Positions 50,602 to 60,635 are shown, counted from the stretch's first letter. The stretch: 64,000 bases of DNA from Candidatus Homeothermus arabinoxylanisolvens (GCA_001689405.1 LUJO01000052.1:1-64000); one strand, 5' to 3'. A program made the numbers and translations. The notes: generated by a model not told the origin, from the letters alone.

Positions 50602-51792
50602 ATGTTTAACACGAACTTTATGAAATTGAATGTAACAACTGTTGCCGGACTTTTCGCGTCAGCGGCAACACTGTTAAGCCTCTCGGCCTGTGGAGGCGGA
50701 CAACAGCAGCAGATGCAGGCTCCGGCTCCGGAAATAGCCGTCATGACAGTTAATTATGGTAATTCCGATCTTGAAAGTGCTTATCCCGCAACCATAAAAG
50801 GCCGCACCGACATTGACATAAGGCCTCAGGTGACAGGTTTTATAACAAAAGTTCACGTTGACGAAGGACAACAGGTGAAAAAAGGTCAGGTACTTTTCAC
50901 ACTCGACCAAGTACAGTTTCAGGCCGCCGTCGAATCGGCCGAAGCAGCTGTAAAAGTAGCACAGAGCGCACTCAACACAGCTCAGCTCACCGCCAACAAC
51001 AAGCGCATGCTCTTTGACAAGAATATAATAAGTGAATATGAGTGGCAGATGGCCGACAACGCTCTCGCACAGGCCAAGGCACAGCTTAGCCAAGCCAACG
51101 CCAACCTTGTCACCGCACGCAAGAACCTCGCCTACACCAACGTCACCGCTCCGTCCGACGGCGTCATAGGCACCATACCCAACCGTGAAGGCTCCCTCGC
51201 GTCGCCCTCTTCGGCAGTGCCCCTGACAACGGTGAGCGACAACTCGCAGGTATACGCCTACTTCTCACTCAACGAAAAAGACATACTTGACCTCACCGAC
51301 AACGGAGCAAAAACACTTGCCGAGAGCATCGACAACATGCCCGAAGTGACCCTCCGACTGGCTAACGGCGAGATATATCCCGAAAAGGGCAAGGTAGCCA
51401 CAGTATCGGGAGTCATCAACAACACCACCGGCGCCGCTACTGTACGCGCGCTCTTCAACAACAAGACCGGCATGCTGCGCAGCGGGTCCACCGGACAGGT
51501 GCTTATCCCCAACAAGTACGAGCAGGTTATTGTAATTCCGCAGGGAGCCACCAACGAACTGCAGAACATACGCTTCGCTTACGTGGTCAACGACAGCAAC
51601 AAGGTAGTGTCGACACCTATACAGGTATCGCCCAACGACGACGGCAAGAACTTCATCGTCATGTCGGGTCTTGAACCGGGACAACGCATAGCCATAGAGG
51701 GCATCGGCACAAAGGTAAGAGACGGCGTGACCATACAGCCCGTCGAGGCATCGGCAAAAGCAGAGCCACAGCAGCCCGCCGCAGCCCAATAA
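50602..51792 (+). CDS. RND efflux periplasmic adaptor (AcrA-like lipoprotein)
   Basis: A 396-residue membrane-fusion protein (lipobox LSAC after about 30 residues) that joins the RND pump to the outer-membrane channel. It has the lipoyl half-motifs (GRTDIDIRPQVTGFITKVHVDEGQQVKKGQVLFTLD and VTAPSDGVIGTIPNREGSLAS), a helical hairpin between them rich in Ala and Gln, a beta-barrel domain and a membrane-proximal domain (GLEPGQRIAIEGIGTKVRDG). The start could also be the ATG at 50620. It is the first gene of a complete tripartite operon. Drug or bile-salt efflux is the usual role of such systems in gut Bacteroidales; the substrates cannot be read from sequence. Confidence 0.94.
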   Translation: MFNTNFMKLNVTTVAGLFASAATLLSLSACGGGQQQQMQAPAPEIAVMTVNYGNSDLESAYPATIKGRTDIDIRPQVTGFITKVHVDEGQQVKKGQVLFTLDQVQFQAAVESAEAAVKVAQSALNTAQLTANNKRMLFDKNIISEYEWQMADNALAQAKAQLSQANANLVTARKNLAYTNVTAPSDGVIGTIPNREGSLASPSSAVPLTTVSDNSQVYAYFSLNEKDILDLTDNGAKTLAESIDNMPEVTLRLANGEIYPEKGKVATVSGVINNTTGAATVRALFNNKTGMLRSGSTGQVLIPNKYEQVIVIPQGATNELQNIRFAYVVNDSNKVVSTPIQVSPNDDGKNFIVMSGLEPGQRIAIEGIGTKVRDGVTIQPVEASAKAEPQQPAAAQ

Positions 51793-51846
51793 CATCTTCA
51801 ATCACTCATTCGCTAAAAGAAGAGCTATCATAACTATCAAACAGAC

Positions 51847-54800
51847 ATGAAATTAGATACATTTATTAACCGTCCGGTGCTATCGACGGTTATATCAATC
51901 TTTATCGTGTTGCTGGGTTTGATCGGTCTTACATCGCTGCCTATCACGCAGTATCCTGATCTTGCCCCGCCAACAATCCGCGTATCTACGACATATACGG
52001 GTGCCAATGCCCAAGCCGTACTTAACTCGGTAATAGCCCCCCTCGAAGAGTCAATAAACGGCGCCGAGGGCATGACCCACATGGAGTCGACGGCCACCAA
52101 TACCGGTTCGGCCGACATCACAGTATACTTCAAGCAGGGCTTTAACGCCGACATGGCCGCCGTCGACGTACAGAACCGCGTAGCCAAGGCCACCAACCTT
52201 CTGCCCGCCGAAGTAACCCAAGTAGGTGTGCTCACACAGAAGCGCCAGACCTCCATGCTTATGGGTGTGGCCCTGTATTGCGACAACGGCGAGTATGACG
52301 CGGTGTTCATCGACAACTACATGAAAATCAACGTCATCCCGCAGCTGCAACGTGTCAACGGTGTCGGCGACGTGATGTCGTTCGGTGCCGACTACTCTAT
52401 GCGTATATGGCTCAAGCCCGACGTCATGGCCCAGTATAAGCTCATGCCGTCCGACATATCCGCCGCACTCCGCGAGCAGAACGTCGAGGCGGCTCCCGGT
52501 GCGTTCGGCGAGCAGGGCGACCAGTCGTTCCAGTACACCATTAAATATAAAGGACGCCTCACTACCCCCGAGGAATTCGGCGACATAGTTGTAAGCGCCA
52601 ATTCCGACGGTCAGGTACTTTACCTGAAGGACGTGGCCGACATAGAGCTTGGCCGCGTGACCTACGGTTTCAGCAACGGTCTTAACAGCTATCCCTCGAC
52701 CTCGGCGATGATATTCCAGACCGCAGGCTCCAACGCCACACAGATCATCAAGGACTGCGAAAAGGAGATAAATCTTCTTGCCAAAGACCTGCCCAAAGGT
52801 CTGCACTTCGCCATACCGATGAACAACAACGACTTCCTTGAAGCATCGATCCATGAGGTTATCAAGACCCTTATCGAGGCGTTCATTCTCGTGTTCTTCG
52901 TGACCTACGTCTTCCTTCAGGACTTCCGCTCAACCATCATCCCGGCAATCGCCATACCGGTGGCCCTTATCGGTACATTCTTCATCATGTACCTCATCGG
53001 CTTCTCAATCAACCTCATCACCCTCTCGGCTCTCGTGCTTGCCATAGCCATTGTGGTCGACGACGCCATTGTGGTCGTCGAGGCGGTCCACGCCAAACTC
53101 GACGTGGGCTACAAAAATCCGCGCAAGGCTTCGATTGACGCCATGAACGAGATAGGCGGCGCCATCATTTCGATTACGCTCGTCATGATGCTCGTGTTTA
53201 TCCCCGTATCGTTCATGCCCGGTACGTCAGGCGTGTTCTACAAGCAGTTCGGTCTTACCATGGCCATAGCCATCGGTCTGTCGGCCATCAACGCCCTTAC
53301 GCTGTCGCCTGCGCTGTGTGCCGTGTTCCTCAAGGCCCACGATGACGAATCATCGCTTAAGGAGCGTATGGGCACCGCCTACGCCGAAGCCGCCGACACG
53401 ATGAAAAAGCGCTATGCCTCGGCATGGAAGCTCAACCTGCCTCCGTTGGTGACATTCCTCTTCCTTGCCGCCACCATTACATTCATGGTGCTCGGCTGGT
53501 ATCAGTTCGCCGTAATCTGGAAGCTCGTCATAGCTTCGGTATGTGCCATCATAGCCATAATGGGCATATTCAGCGACCGCTTCAAAGCCGGCTTCGAGCT
53601 TGGCTACAGCCGCCTTCTGAAAGTATATCATAAAGCCACCTCTTTCTTCGTGGCCCACAAGATAACGTCATTCGGCATCGTGGCCGCATCGGTAGCCATA
53701 CTCGTATGGCTCATGTCGATAACTCCCACCACGCTCGTGCCCGACGAGGACACCGGCTACCTCTTCACCATGCTTGACATGCCTCCCGGCACCTCACAGG
53801 AGCGCACCAGCGCCGCACTCGACAAAATTGACGCGGCTATTCTGAAAATACCCGGAGTGAAGTACACCCAGAAGATTATGGGTTACAGCTTCCTCGCCGG
53901 ACAAGGCAATACCTACGGTACAATCATCGTGAAGCTGAACGACTGGTCGGAGCGCGACGAGACCCAGACAAACACTGCCATACTACAGCAGATATACGGC
54001 GTGACATCCTCTATAAAAGACGGACGTCTCGTGGCTTTCGCACCACCTATGATATCGGGTTACTCGCTGACCAACGGTTTCGACCTCAAGATGCAGGACA
54101 AGACCGGAGGTTCTATCGAGACATTCTACGGCATCGTACAGAACTTCCTCGCCGAGCTTATGGCCCAGCCTGAAGTACAGATGGCCTACTCGACCTTCAA
54201 CCCGTCATTCCCCCAGTACATGGTCGACATCGACGCCGCCAAAGCCAAGCAGGCCGGCATAAGCCCCTCGACCATACTTAGTACGCTTCAGGGCTACTAC
54301 GGAGGTATGTATGTCAGCAACTTCAACCGTTTCGGAAAGATATACCGCGTCATGATGCAGGCCTCGCCCGAAGCCCGCGTGTCGCCCGAGACCCTGACAA
54401 GCATAAAAATACGCAACGGCAACGAGATGGCCTCGCTGTCCAACTTCGTGACACTTAAGAAAGTGTACGGACCCGACCTGCTCAACCGCTTCAACATGTT
54501 CGCGTCTATATCGGTGACCGGACAGCCCGCTCCGGGCTATACCACCGGCGACTGTCTCGCCGCCATCGAGCGAGTGGCCGCACAGGCTCTGCCCGCCGGT
54601 TACGGCTACGAGTACTCCGGTATGACCCGCGAGGAAGCCGGCACATCGGGCAACGCCACTGCCATGATATTCGGTCTGTGTCTGCTCTTCGTTTACCTTC
54701 TTCTGTCGGCCCAGTACGAGAGCTACATCATACCGTGGGCGGTTATACTCTCCATACCGTTCGGTCTTATGGGTTCGTTCGTATTTGCCGGCATGGACGG

Positions 54801-55215
54801 CATATCCAACAACGTATATCTGCAGATTGCCCTTATCATGCTTATCGGTCTTCTTGCAAAGAACGCCATCCTTATCGTGGAGTTCGCGCTTGAACGCCGC
54901 CGCACGGGCATGTCGATAGTCAACGCAGCCATCCAAGGCGCCACCGCCCGTCTGCGTCCTATCCTCATGACCTCTCTCGCCCTCGTCATCGGACTTCTGC
55001 CCATGATGTTTGCCCACGGCGTAGGCGCCAACGGTAACCGCGCCCTCGGTACGGGAGCCATAGGCGGTATGCTTATAGGCATGATACTTCAGGTACTTGT
55101 CGTACCGGCGCTGTTTGTCGTGTTCCAGATCATTCAGGAGAAATTCTCACCGCTCAAGTGGGAAGACACCGACAATACCGGATTACAGTCTGAAATCGAG
55201 CAGTACTCGCGTTAA
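51847..55215 (+). CDS. RND multidrug efflux transporter (AcrB/MexB-like, HAE1)
   Basis: A 1,122-residue inner-membrane pump with the HAE1 layout: TM1 (PVLSTVISIFIVLLGLIGL), a large porter domain with TSLPITQYPDLAPPTIRV and GVGDVMSFGADYSMRIWLKPD, TM2-6, a second porter domain, and TM8-12. Proton-relay residues are visible in TM4 (LAIAIVVDDAIVVVEAV with the Asp pair). GLLAKNAILIVEFALE lies in TM10. It is somewhat longer than E. coli AcrB (1,049), with extra sequence around residues 490-620 that includes two added hydrophobic segments (FLFLAATITFMVLGWYQFAV, LVIASVCAIIAIMGIFSD). It follows the adaptor by 54 bp and precedes the channel. Confidence 0.95.
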   Translation: MKLDTFINRPVLSTVISIFIVLLGLIGLTSLPITQYPDLAPPTIRVSTTYTGANAQAVLNSVIAPLEESINGAEGMTHMESTATNTGSADITVYFKQGFNADMAAVDVQNRVAKATNLLPAEVTQVGVLTQKRQTSMLMGVALYCDNGEYDAVFIDNYMKINVIPQLQRVNGVGDVMSFGADYSMRIWLKPDVMAQYKLMPSDISAALREQNVEAAPGAFGEQGDQSFQYTIKYKGRLTTPEEFGDIVVSANSDGQVLYLKDVADIELGRVTYGFSNGLNSYPSTSAMIFQTAGSNATQIIKDCEKEINLLAKDLPKGLHFAIPMNNNDFLEASIHEVIKTLIEAFILVFFVTYVFLQDFRSTIIPAIAIPVALIGTFFIMYLIGFSINLITLSALVLAIAIVVDDAIVVVEAVHAKLDVGYKNPRKASIDAMNEIGGAIISITLVMMLVFIPVSFMPGTSGVFYKQFGLTMAIAIGLSAINALTLSPALCAVFLKAHDDESSLKERMGTAYAEAADTMKKRYASAWKLNLPPLVTFLFLAATITFMVLGWYQFAVIWKLVIASVCAIIAIMGIFSDRFKAGFELGYSRLLKVYHKATSFFVAHKITSFGIVAASVAILVWLMSITPTTLVPDEDTGYLFTMLDMPPGTSQERTSAALDKIDAAILKIPGVKYTQKIMGYSFLAGQGNTYGTIIVKLNDWSERDETQTNTAILQQIYGVTSSIKDGRLVAFAPPMISGYSLTNGFDLKMQDKTGGSIETFYGIVQNFLAELMAQPEVQMAYSTFNPSFPQYMVDIDAAKAKQAGISPSTILSTLQGYYGGMYVSNFNRFGKIYRVMMQASPEARVSPETLTSIKIRNGNEMASLSNFVTLKKVYGPDLLNRFNMFASISVTGQPAPGYTTGDCLAAIERVAAQALPAGYGYEYSGMTREEAGTSGNATAMIFGLCLLFVYLLLSAQYESYIIPWAVILSIPFGLMGSFVFAGMDGISNNVYLQIALIMLIGLLAKNAILIVEFALERRRTGMSIVNAAIQGATARLRPILMTSLALVIGLLPMMFAHGVGANGNRALGTGAIGGMLIGMILQVLVVPALFVVFQIIQEKFSPLKWEDTDNTGLQSEIEQYSR

Positions 55216-55243
55216 TAAACTCACTTAACAGAAACCAAATATT

Positions 55244-56626
55244 ATGACTCTAAATAATATTTCACGCGCGGCTATAATTCTTGTAAGTGTGGGAGCTCTG
55301 TCGAGCTGCCACATTTACAACAAGTTCAGCATGCCCACAGATGACGCCCTGACTTCGCAGTATGTCGAGGCGGTAAACTCCGAGACCAATGAAGCCGCCT
55401 TCGGCAACATGAAGTGGCAGGACGTGTTTACCGACCCCATACTCGCCGGCTTGATAGACCAAGCCCTCGTCAACAACACCAACCTCAACAACGCCAAGCT
55501 GAATGTCGACATAGCCCATGCGCAGCTCAAAGGCGCACGCCTCAGCTATCTGCCGTCGCTGACACTGGCACCCAACGCCTCCGCGGCATCATATGACCAC
55601 TCCCACATGAACTGGACCTATCAGATACCTCTGGCCGTAAGCTGGGAGATTGACATATTCGGCAAGTTGCTGAACTCAAACCGACGCGCCAAAGCCGCCC
55701 TGCTTCAAAGCGAGGCATACGAACAGGCCGTACGCTCACAGATAATAGCCGGCGTGGCCAACTGCTATTATTCGATATCGATGCTTGAGAAGCAGCTTGA
55801 GATAAGCCGTCAGACAGCCGAATACTGGAGCGAAAGCGTGCAGGTAATGAAAAACCTGAAGCTCGCCGGACGTGTAAACGAGAGCGCCGTAGTACAGAGC
55901 ACGGCCAACTACTACAGCATACTCGCTTCAATCACCGACCTCGAAGTGGCCCTGCATGAAGCCAACAACTCCATGTCGCTGCTCATGAACGTGCCTCCGC
56001 AGACTTGGGACATACCTTCAGGCGCCGAGTTCAACACTCCCGCCGTAGTCCGCGAGGGAGTGCCCATGCGCGAGCTCGCATCGCGTCCCGACGTACGCGC
56101 GGCCGAGCAGAACGTGGCCATAGCCTACTATGCCACCAACCAAGCCCGCGCGGCTTTCTACCCGGGACTCACAATATCATCCAACGGCGGCTTCACCAAC
56201 CTGCTCGGTTCGGTGATATCCAACCCCGGAAAGTGGTTTATCCAGCTTGCCGGACAGCTCACCGCCCCGATATTTGCCCGCGGACAGCTCATTTCCAACC
56301 TTGAGGCCACACGCGCACAGCAACAGCAGGCCATGAACAACTTCCAGTACACATTGCTTAGCGCAAGCGCCGAAGTAAGCGAAGCCCTGATGCTCTACAA
56401 CAAAAGCGATGAAAAGGCCAAACTTCTGGCTCAACAGGTAGAAAATCTTGAGAAATCGGTGGAAATAACCGAAGAATTGCTATCTTTGAACGGTTCATCG
56501 ACATATCTGGAAGTATTGACCGCGCAACAGAGCCTCCTGTCGGCACAGATAGCACAGGTAACATGTCTAAACGCCAAGGCCCGCGCCGGTATCAATCTGT
56601 ACCAGTCGCTCGGTGGCGGACGTTAA
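55244..56626 (+). CDS. Outer-membrane efflux channel (TolC/OprM family)
   Basis: A 460-residue outer-membrane factor. The N-terminus has a signal with a probable lipobox (ALSSC, Cys22). The mature protein has two tandem repeats of the long-helix pattern of the NodT/OprM group: TDPILAGLIDQALVNNTNLNNAKLNVDIAHAQL in the first half and VREGVPMRELASRPDVRAAEQNVAIAYYATNQARAAFYPGLTI in the second. The C-terminal helix pair (SSTYLEVLTAQQSLLSAQIA) is typical. It completes the three-gene efflux operon, 28 bp after the pump. An lpxA gene follows within 25 bp and may be read from the same transcript. Confidence 0.93.
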   Translation: MTLNNISRAAIILVSVGALSSCHIYNKFSMPTDDALTSQYVEAVNSETNEAAFGNMKWQDVFTDPILAGLIDQALVNNTNLNNAKLNVDIAHAQLKGARLSYLPSLTLAPNASAASYDHSHMNWTYQIPLAVSWEIDIFGKLLNSNRRAKAALLQSEAYEQAVRSQIIAGVANCYYSISMLEKQLEISRQTAEYWSESVQVMKNLKLAGRVNESAVVQSTANYYSILASITDLEVALHEANNSMSLLMNVPPQTWDIPSGAEFNTPAVVREGVPMRELASRPDVRAAEQNVAIAYYATNQARAAFYPGLTISSNGGFTNLLGSVISNPGKWFIQLAGQLTAPIFARGQLISNLEATRAQQQQAMNNFQYTLLSASAEVSEALMLYNKSDEKAKLLAQQVENLEKSVEITEELLSLNGSSTYLEVLTAQQSLLSAQIAQVTCLNAKARAGINLYQSLGGGR

Positions 56627-56650
56627 TATAAACCCCTAATCATCACGACC

Positions 56651-57436
56651 ATGATAAGTCCGTTATCACATGTTGACCCTTCGGCAAAGATAGGCAACAA
56701 CGTTACAATTCACCCTTTCGCGTTCATTGACGCCGATGTGGAAATAGGCGACGACTGCGAGATAATGCCCTACGCGAGCATAATCCGCGGCACACGCATG
56801 GGACGCCACAACAAAGTCTATCAGGGAGCCATAGTAGGCGCCGACCCGCAGGATTTCCGCTGGAAAGGCGACAAAAGCTACTGTACCGTAGGCGACAATA
56901 ACATAATACGCGAGTACGTAATCATAAACCGAGGCATACGGTCGACGGGCGGCACCGTAATAGGCGACGACTGCTTCATAGCGGCGGAAACCCACATTGG
57001 CCATGACTGCCTCATAAAGGGCCGTTCGGTGCTTGGCAACGGCGTAATGATAGCCGGCGACTGCACCGTAGGACAATGCTCGATTATGTCATCCAACTCC
57101 ATGCTCCATGAACGCAGCGAGATAGGCGACTGGGTGCTGATAAAAGGCGGATGCCGCATAGTGGGCAACGTACCCCCGTATGTTGTCATAGCGCACAACC
57201 CCGCCGTATATTACGGCATAAACGCGGTAATCATGCGCAAGCACGGCTTCACCGAAGATCAGGTCGATGACGTGGCAAAATGCTACCGTCACGTATACCA
57301 GTCGGGAACATCCGTGTTCAATGCGGTAAAGCGCATCGAAGCCGATGTGGAGCCGAGCGACATCCGCTCCAACATCGTTGACTTCATACGCAACCATGAC
57401 ATGAAAATCGTGGCAATACCGGCCGACCTCGAATAA
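56651..57436 (+). CDS. lpxA: UDP-N-acetylglucosamine acyltransferase
   Basis: A 261-residue left-handed beta-helix enzyme that makes the first acyl transfer of lipid A synthesis. Hexapeptide repeats run over the first ~180 residues (SAKIGNNVTIHPFAFIDADVEIGDDCEI, GDDCFIAAETHIGHDC). They include the catalytic His in ETHIGHDCLIKG and the conserved GDPQDFRWKG-like loop (ADPQDFRWKGD). The C-terminal helical domain (YGINAVIMRKHGFTEDQVDDV) is the acyl-ACP contact region of the family. In many Bacteroidetes lpxA is near other lipid A genes; here it follows an efflux operon and ends in a clear terminator. Confidence 0.94.
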   Translation: MISPLSHVDPSAKIGNNVTIHPFAFIDADVEIGDDCEIMPYASIIRGTRMGRHNKVYQGAIVGADPQDFRWKGDKSYCTVGDNNIIREYVIINRGIRSTGGTVIGDDCFIAAETHIGHDCLIKGRSVLGNGVMIAGDCTVGQCSIMSSNSMLHERSEIGDWVLIKGGCRIVGNVPPYVVIAHNPAVYYGINAVIMRKHGFTEDQVDDVAKCYRHVYQSGTSVFNAVKRIEADVEPSDIRSNIVDFIRNHDMKIVAIPADLE

Positions 57437-57457
57437 ACGACAGAATCCAATAGATGA

Positions 57458-57494
57458 CAATAGGCAGACTGAGTCCTTTTCAGTCTGCCTATTG
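57458..57494 (+). terminator. Terminator after lpxA
   Basis: Perfect 14-bp stem (57458-57471 with 57481-57494), nine-base loop, T-rich tail. It also contains the -33 ATTG of the next promoter. Confidence 0.88.
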
Positions 57495-57522
57495 CTTTAT
57501 TTATGCGGATAATGTAACTTTG
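57491..57522 (+). promoter_or_regulatory. Promoter of the lipid kinase gene
   Basis: ATTG (57491-57494), 20 bp, TAACTTTG (57515-57522): a near-complete match. The transcript would start near 57529, about 22 bp before the ATG. Confidence 0.75.
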
Positions 57523-57550
57523 TAATCAAACTACTTTTTTTTCGGGAAAT

Positions 57551-58525
57551 ATGGATCAACCTCGCAGACTTCTGCTTATTATCAATCCCATATCGGGTGT
57601 GGGTGATAAAAACGATATTGAGGCTCTCGTATATACTCATCTCAAGCCGTCGGGCTATGAGATAACCACCAGCTACACTTGCGCACGGGGCGACGCCACA
57701 CGGCTTGCCGAAAATGCCGTAAAATCAGGATTCTACGGAGTGATAGCCGCAGGAGGCGACGGCACGGTAAACGAAACCGCCACCGCACTATGCGATACAG
57801 ATACTGCACTCGGCATCATACCGTGCGGCTCGGGCAACGGACTCGCCCGACATCTCGGCATACCGCTCGACCCGCTCGCGGCCATTAAAATCATAGCGGA
57901 GAATCATATTGTAAAGAGCGATTACGGCTCGGTAAACGGACGCCGCTTCTTCTGCACGTTCGGAGTAGGCTTTGACGCCGCCGTAAGCAGCAATTTCGCC
58001 CGGCAGCACCGACGCGGTAAATTCACTTACATAAAAAGCGCCATACTGGAGTACATAAAGTATCATCCGCAGGTCTACACCGTCAGCGCCAACGGCCAGA
58101 TAATAACCGAAAAGGCATTTCTCATAGCATGCTGCAACGCCTCGCAGTACGGTAACAACGCCTACATAGCGCCGACGGCGAGCATAACCGACGGACTGCT
58201 CGACATAACCATAGTGCATGCGGGAACGCCGCTTGACAATGCCATCATGGGCGTTGACCTCTTCACCGGCTACATAAACTCCAACACCATGATCCATACA
58301 TTCAGAGCGCCGGCCGCCGTCATATACCGGCAAAAAGAGGGTCCGGTACACATCGACGGCGAACCGCTCAACATCGATGACACGATGGAGATAAAATGCC
58401 ACGCCAATTCGCTTAAGATATTCACGCCCACAAAAGAGGTGGTGTTCCGTCCGATAATAACGCCGATGGAAAACGTGATGAGAGACATTTTTTGCTCGTT
58501 TTCAAGGCTATTTAAAAGCCGATGA
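57551..58525 (+). CDS. Diacylglycerol/lipid kinase family protein
   Basis: A 324-residue protein of the DagK/YegS-type lipid kinase family, which phosphorylates diacylglycerol or related lipids with ATP. Motifs: RRLLLIINPISGVGDKND at the N-terminus, AAGGDGTVNETATAL (the GGDGT nucleotide loop), IIPCGSGNGLARHLGIPLDP, and the C-terminal DGLLDITIVHA and VHIDGEPLNIDDTMEIK. Length and order match the family. It stands alone between a promoter and a weak terminator. Whether the substrate is diacylglycerol, sphingolipid base (possible in Bacteroidetes) or another lipid cannot be told from sequence. Confidence 0.92.
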   Translation: MDQPRRLLLIINPISGVGDKNDIEALVYTHLKPSGYEITTSYTCARGDATRLAENAVKSGFYGVIAAGGDGTVNETATALCDTDTALGIIPCGSGNGLARHLGIPLDPLAAIKIIAENHIVKSDYGSVNGRRFFCTFGVGFDAAVSSNFARQHRRGKFTYIKSAILEYIKYHPQVYTVSANGQIITEKAFLIACCNASQYGNNAYIAPTASITDGLLDITIVHAGTPLDNAIMGVDLFTGYINSNTMIHTFRAPAAVIYRQKEGPVHIDGEPLNIDDTMEIKCHANSLKIFTPTKEVVFRPIITPMENVMRDIFCSFSRLFKSR

Positions 58526-58532
58526 CAACCAT

Positions 58533-58566
58533 AATGCCGTTCAATTGATGTTGTTCGGCATTTTTT
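58533..58566 (+). terminator. Terminator after the lipid kinase gene
   Basis: Stem aatgccg/cggcatt (58533-58539 with 58556-58562) with a long loop that can pair partly, followed by a T run at 58561-58566. Confidence 0.7.
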
Positions 58567-58597
58567 AATTAATATTGTCTATTTTATCAATTTATTT

Positions 58598-58629
58598 TTT
58601 GCTAATTCCACAAAAAATAAGTAACATTG
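58598..58629 (+). promoter_or_regulatory. Promoter of the alpha-glucan gene cluster
   Basis: TTTG (58598-58601), 20 bp, TAACATTG (58622-58629), which differs from TAnnTTTG by one base. The leader before the ATG at 58689 is about 53 nt. Confidence 0.65.
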
Positions 58630-58688
58630 CAATGTATCATATAACCAGAATCAAATAATATACCAACTAATATACTAACTTAAAACAA

Positions 58689-60632
58689 ATGAGTTATCTT
58701 AAATTTGATAAAAACCTCATGATTAACTTGGAGCAGTCACTGTCCAAAGAGATGCTCCGCACCAATCAGGCAGGGGCTTACCATTGCTCATCGATTGTGG
58801 GATGCAACACCCGCAAGCAGCACGGCTTGCTTGTGATACCGATCCCCGAGATGGACAACAAGTCATTTGTCATGCTGTCGTCTCTCGACGAGACGGTCAT
58901 ACAGCACGGTGCTCCGTTCAATCTCGGACTGCACAGGTATTCCGGAGGTGTGTATAGCCCCAACGGGCATAAATACATAAGAGAGTACGACTGCGAGAGT
59001 GTGCCCCGCACGACCTATCGTGTCGGTGGAGTCATCCTTACCAAAGAGATGGTGTTCAGCTCGGAAGAGAACCGTATACTGATACGCTATACTCTGGTTG
59101 ACGCACATTCGGCGACTACCCTTCAGTTCAGACCGTTTCTCGCATTCCGCGAGGCCAACGACCTTGTAGTACAGAACGACAAGATCAATACCGCATACGC
59201 CGAAGTCAACAACGGCGTGGCATTCTGCCTCTACCCCGGCTTCCCTACCCTGTACATGCAGTTCAGCCGCAAGCCGATATGGGTGCAGAACCCCAACTGG
59301 TACAACGGCATCGAATACGTAAAGGACCTTGAGCGCGGCATACCCTACACCGAAGACCAGTGGGTGCCCGGCTACTTCGAGATACCCATCAAGAAAGGTG
59401 AGTCCATTATCTTCTCCGCAGGATTGAACGAAGCGTCGCCGAGGTCATTCAGCAAGATGTACGAAGTGGAAGTGGCCAGCCGCACAAAGCGCTCCAGCTT
59501 CTACAACTGTCTGAAGAACTCCGCCAAGCAGTTCTATATCAAGGACAAAGAGAACGAATACATCGTATCGGGTTATCCGTGGGGACAGATACGCGCACGC
59601 GACATATTCATAGCGCTCCCCGGCACCACACTCGCCATCAACCACACCGAGGACTTCCACTGCATAATGAACACCGCATGGAAAGCCCTTGAGAACTACA
59701 TAGACAACGAGCTGCCCGACAGCCGCATACACGGCATAGACCTGCCCGACGTGCCGCTGTGGGCCGTATGGAGCATACAGCAGTACGGCAAGTCGCTCGG
59801 CTTCGACAAAGCACGTGACAGATACCTGCCTACTGTAGCCAAGATAGTAAACTGGATACTCGCCGGCGGACATCCCAACCTTCAGGTGGAGACAAGCGGT
59901 CTTGTCGGCACGACAGGCACTAACACACCGGTATCATGGATGAACGCCACCTCCAACGGCTGGCCTCTGATACCGCGTTCCGGTCTGCTGGTTGAATTCA
60001 ACGCTCTGTGGTACAACTCCCTTATGTTTGCCTACAACCTCAGCGAAGGAGTGGCCGAGTACGAACATGACCGCGAAAACTGGCTCACCATAGCTCAACA
60101 AGCCAAGCCGGCGTTCATACAGACATTCCTTAACGACTACGGATACCTCTACGACTATGTCAACGGCAACCACGCCGACCTGTCGGTGCGCCCCAACATG
60201 GCCATAGCCGTAGGTCTCGACTACTCTCCGCTCGACCGCCGTCAGCGCAAGGGAGTGCTTGACGTAGTCACCCGCGAGCTGCTTACCCCCAAAGGTCTGC
60301 GCACCCTGTCGCCGAAAAGCTACGGCTACCGCCCCTTCTATCTCGGTTCGCCCGAGGAGCGCGAACGCGCCTACCACAACGGACCGTCACGCCCGTGGCT
60401 CATCGGCATGTACGCCGACGCCTACATAAAAGTGTTCGGCATGAGCGGAGTAAGCTACATCGACCGTATGCTCATAGGCTTTGAGGACGAGATGAGCCAG
60501 AACTGCATAGGCACCATATCGCAGCTTTACGACGGCAACCCGCCGTTTACGGGCCGCGGCGCCATATCGCAGGCCACCAACGTGGCTGAAGTGCTCCGTA
60601 CATTACGTAATCTAAAAAAACTAAATGCGTAG
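58689..60632 (+). CDS. Glycogen debranching enzyme, GH133 (amylo-alpha-1,6-glucosidase)
   Basis: A 647-residue cytosolic enzyme of the archaeal-type debranching family. The N-terminal domain (about 15-230: QAGAYHCSSIVGCNTRKQHGLLV, ISSLDETVIQHG-like and YSPNGHKYIREYDCE) precedes the (alpha/alpha)6 domain with YPWGQIRARDIFIALPGTTLA (the YPWFxxWGRDxxIALPG signature in altered form), ETSGLVGTTGTNTPVSWMNA and NDYGYLYDYVNGNHADLSVRPNMAIAV. It hydrolyses alpha-1,6 branch glucose of glycogen. It lies three bases before a GT4 gene and upstream of GH57, a grouping usual in Bacteroidales. Note that the signature reads GQIRARD here rather than the more common GRDT form. Confidence 0.92.
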   Translation: MSYLKFDKNLMINLEQSLSKEMLRTNQAGAYHCSSIVGCNTRKQHGLLVIPIPEMDNKSFVMLSSLDETVIQHGAPFNLGLHRYSGGVYSPNGHKYIREYDCESVPRTTYRVGGVILTKEMVFSSEENRILIRYTLVDAHSATTLQFRPFLAFREANDLVVQNDKINTAYAEVNNGVAFCLYPGFPTLYMQFSRKPIWVQNPNWYNGIEYVKDLERGIPYTEDQWVPGYFEIPIKKGESIIFSAGLNEASPRSFSKMYEVEVASRTKRSSFYNCLKNSAKQFYIKDKENEYIVSGYPWGQIRARDIFIALPGTTLAINHTEDFHCIMNTAWKALENYIDNELPDSRIHGIDLPDVPLWAVWSIQQYGKSLGFDKARDRYLPTVAKIVNWILAGGHPNLQVETSGLVGTTGTNTPVSWMNATSNGWPLIPRSGLLVEFNALWYNSLMFAYNLSEGVAEYEHDRENWLTIAQQAKPAFIQTFLNDYGYLYDYVNGNHADLSVRPNMAIAVGLDYSPLDRRQRKGVLDVVTRELLTPKGLRTLSPKSYGYRPFYLGSPEERERAYHNGPSRPWLIGMYADAYIKVFGMSGVSYIDRMLIGFEDEMSQNCIGTISQLYDGNPPFTGRGAISQATNVAEVLRTLRNLKKLNA

Positions 60633-60635
60633 ACC

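Noticed and set aside
54205..55017. Open frame opposite the RND pump gene
   Set aside because: It lies wholly within the RND gene on the other strand and its product is a low-complexity, His/Gly-rich sequence without domain features.
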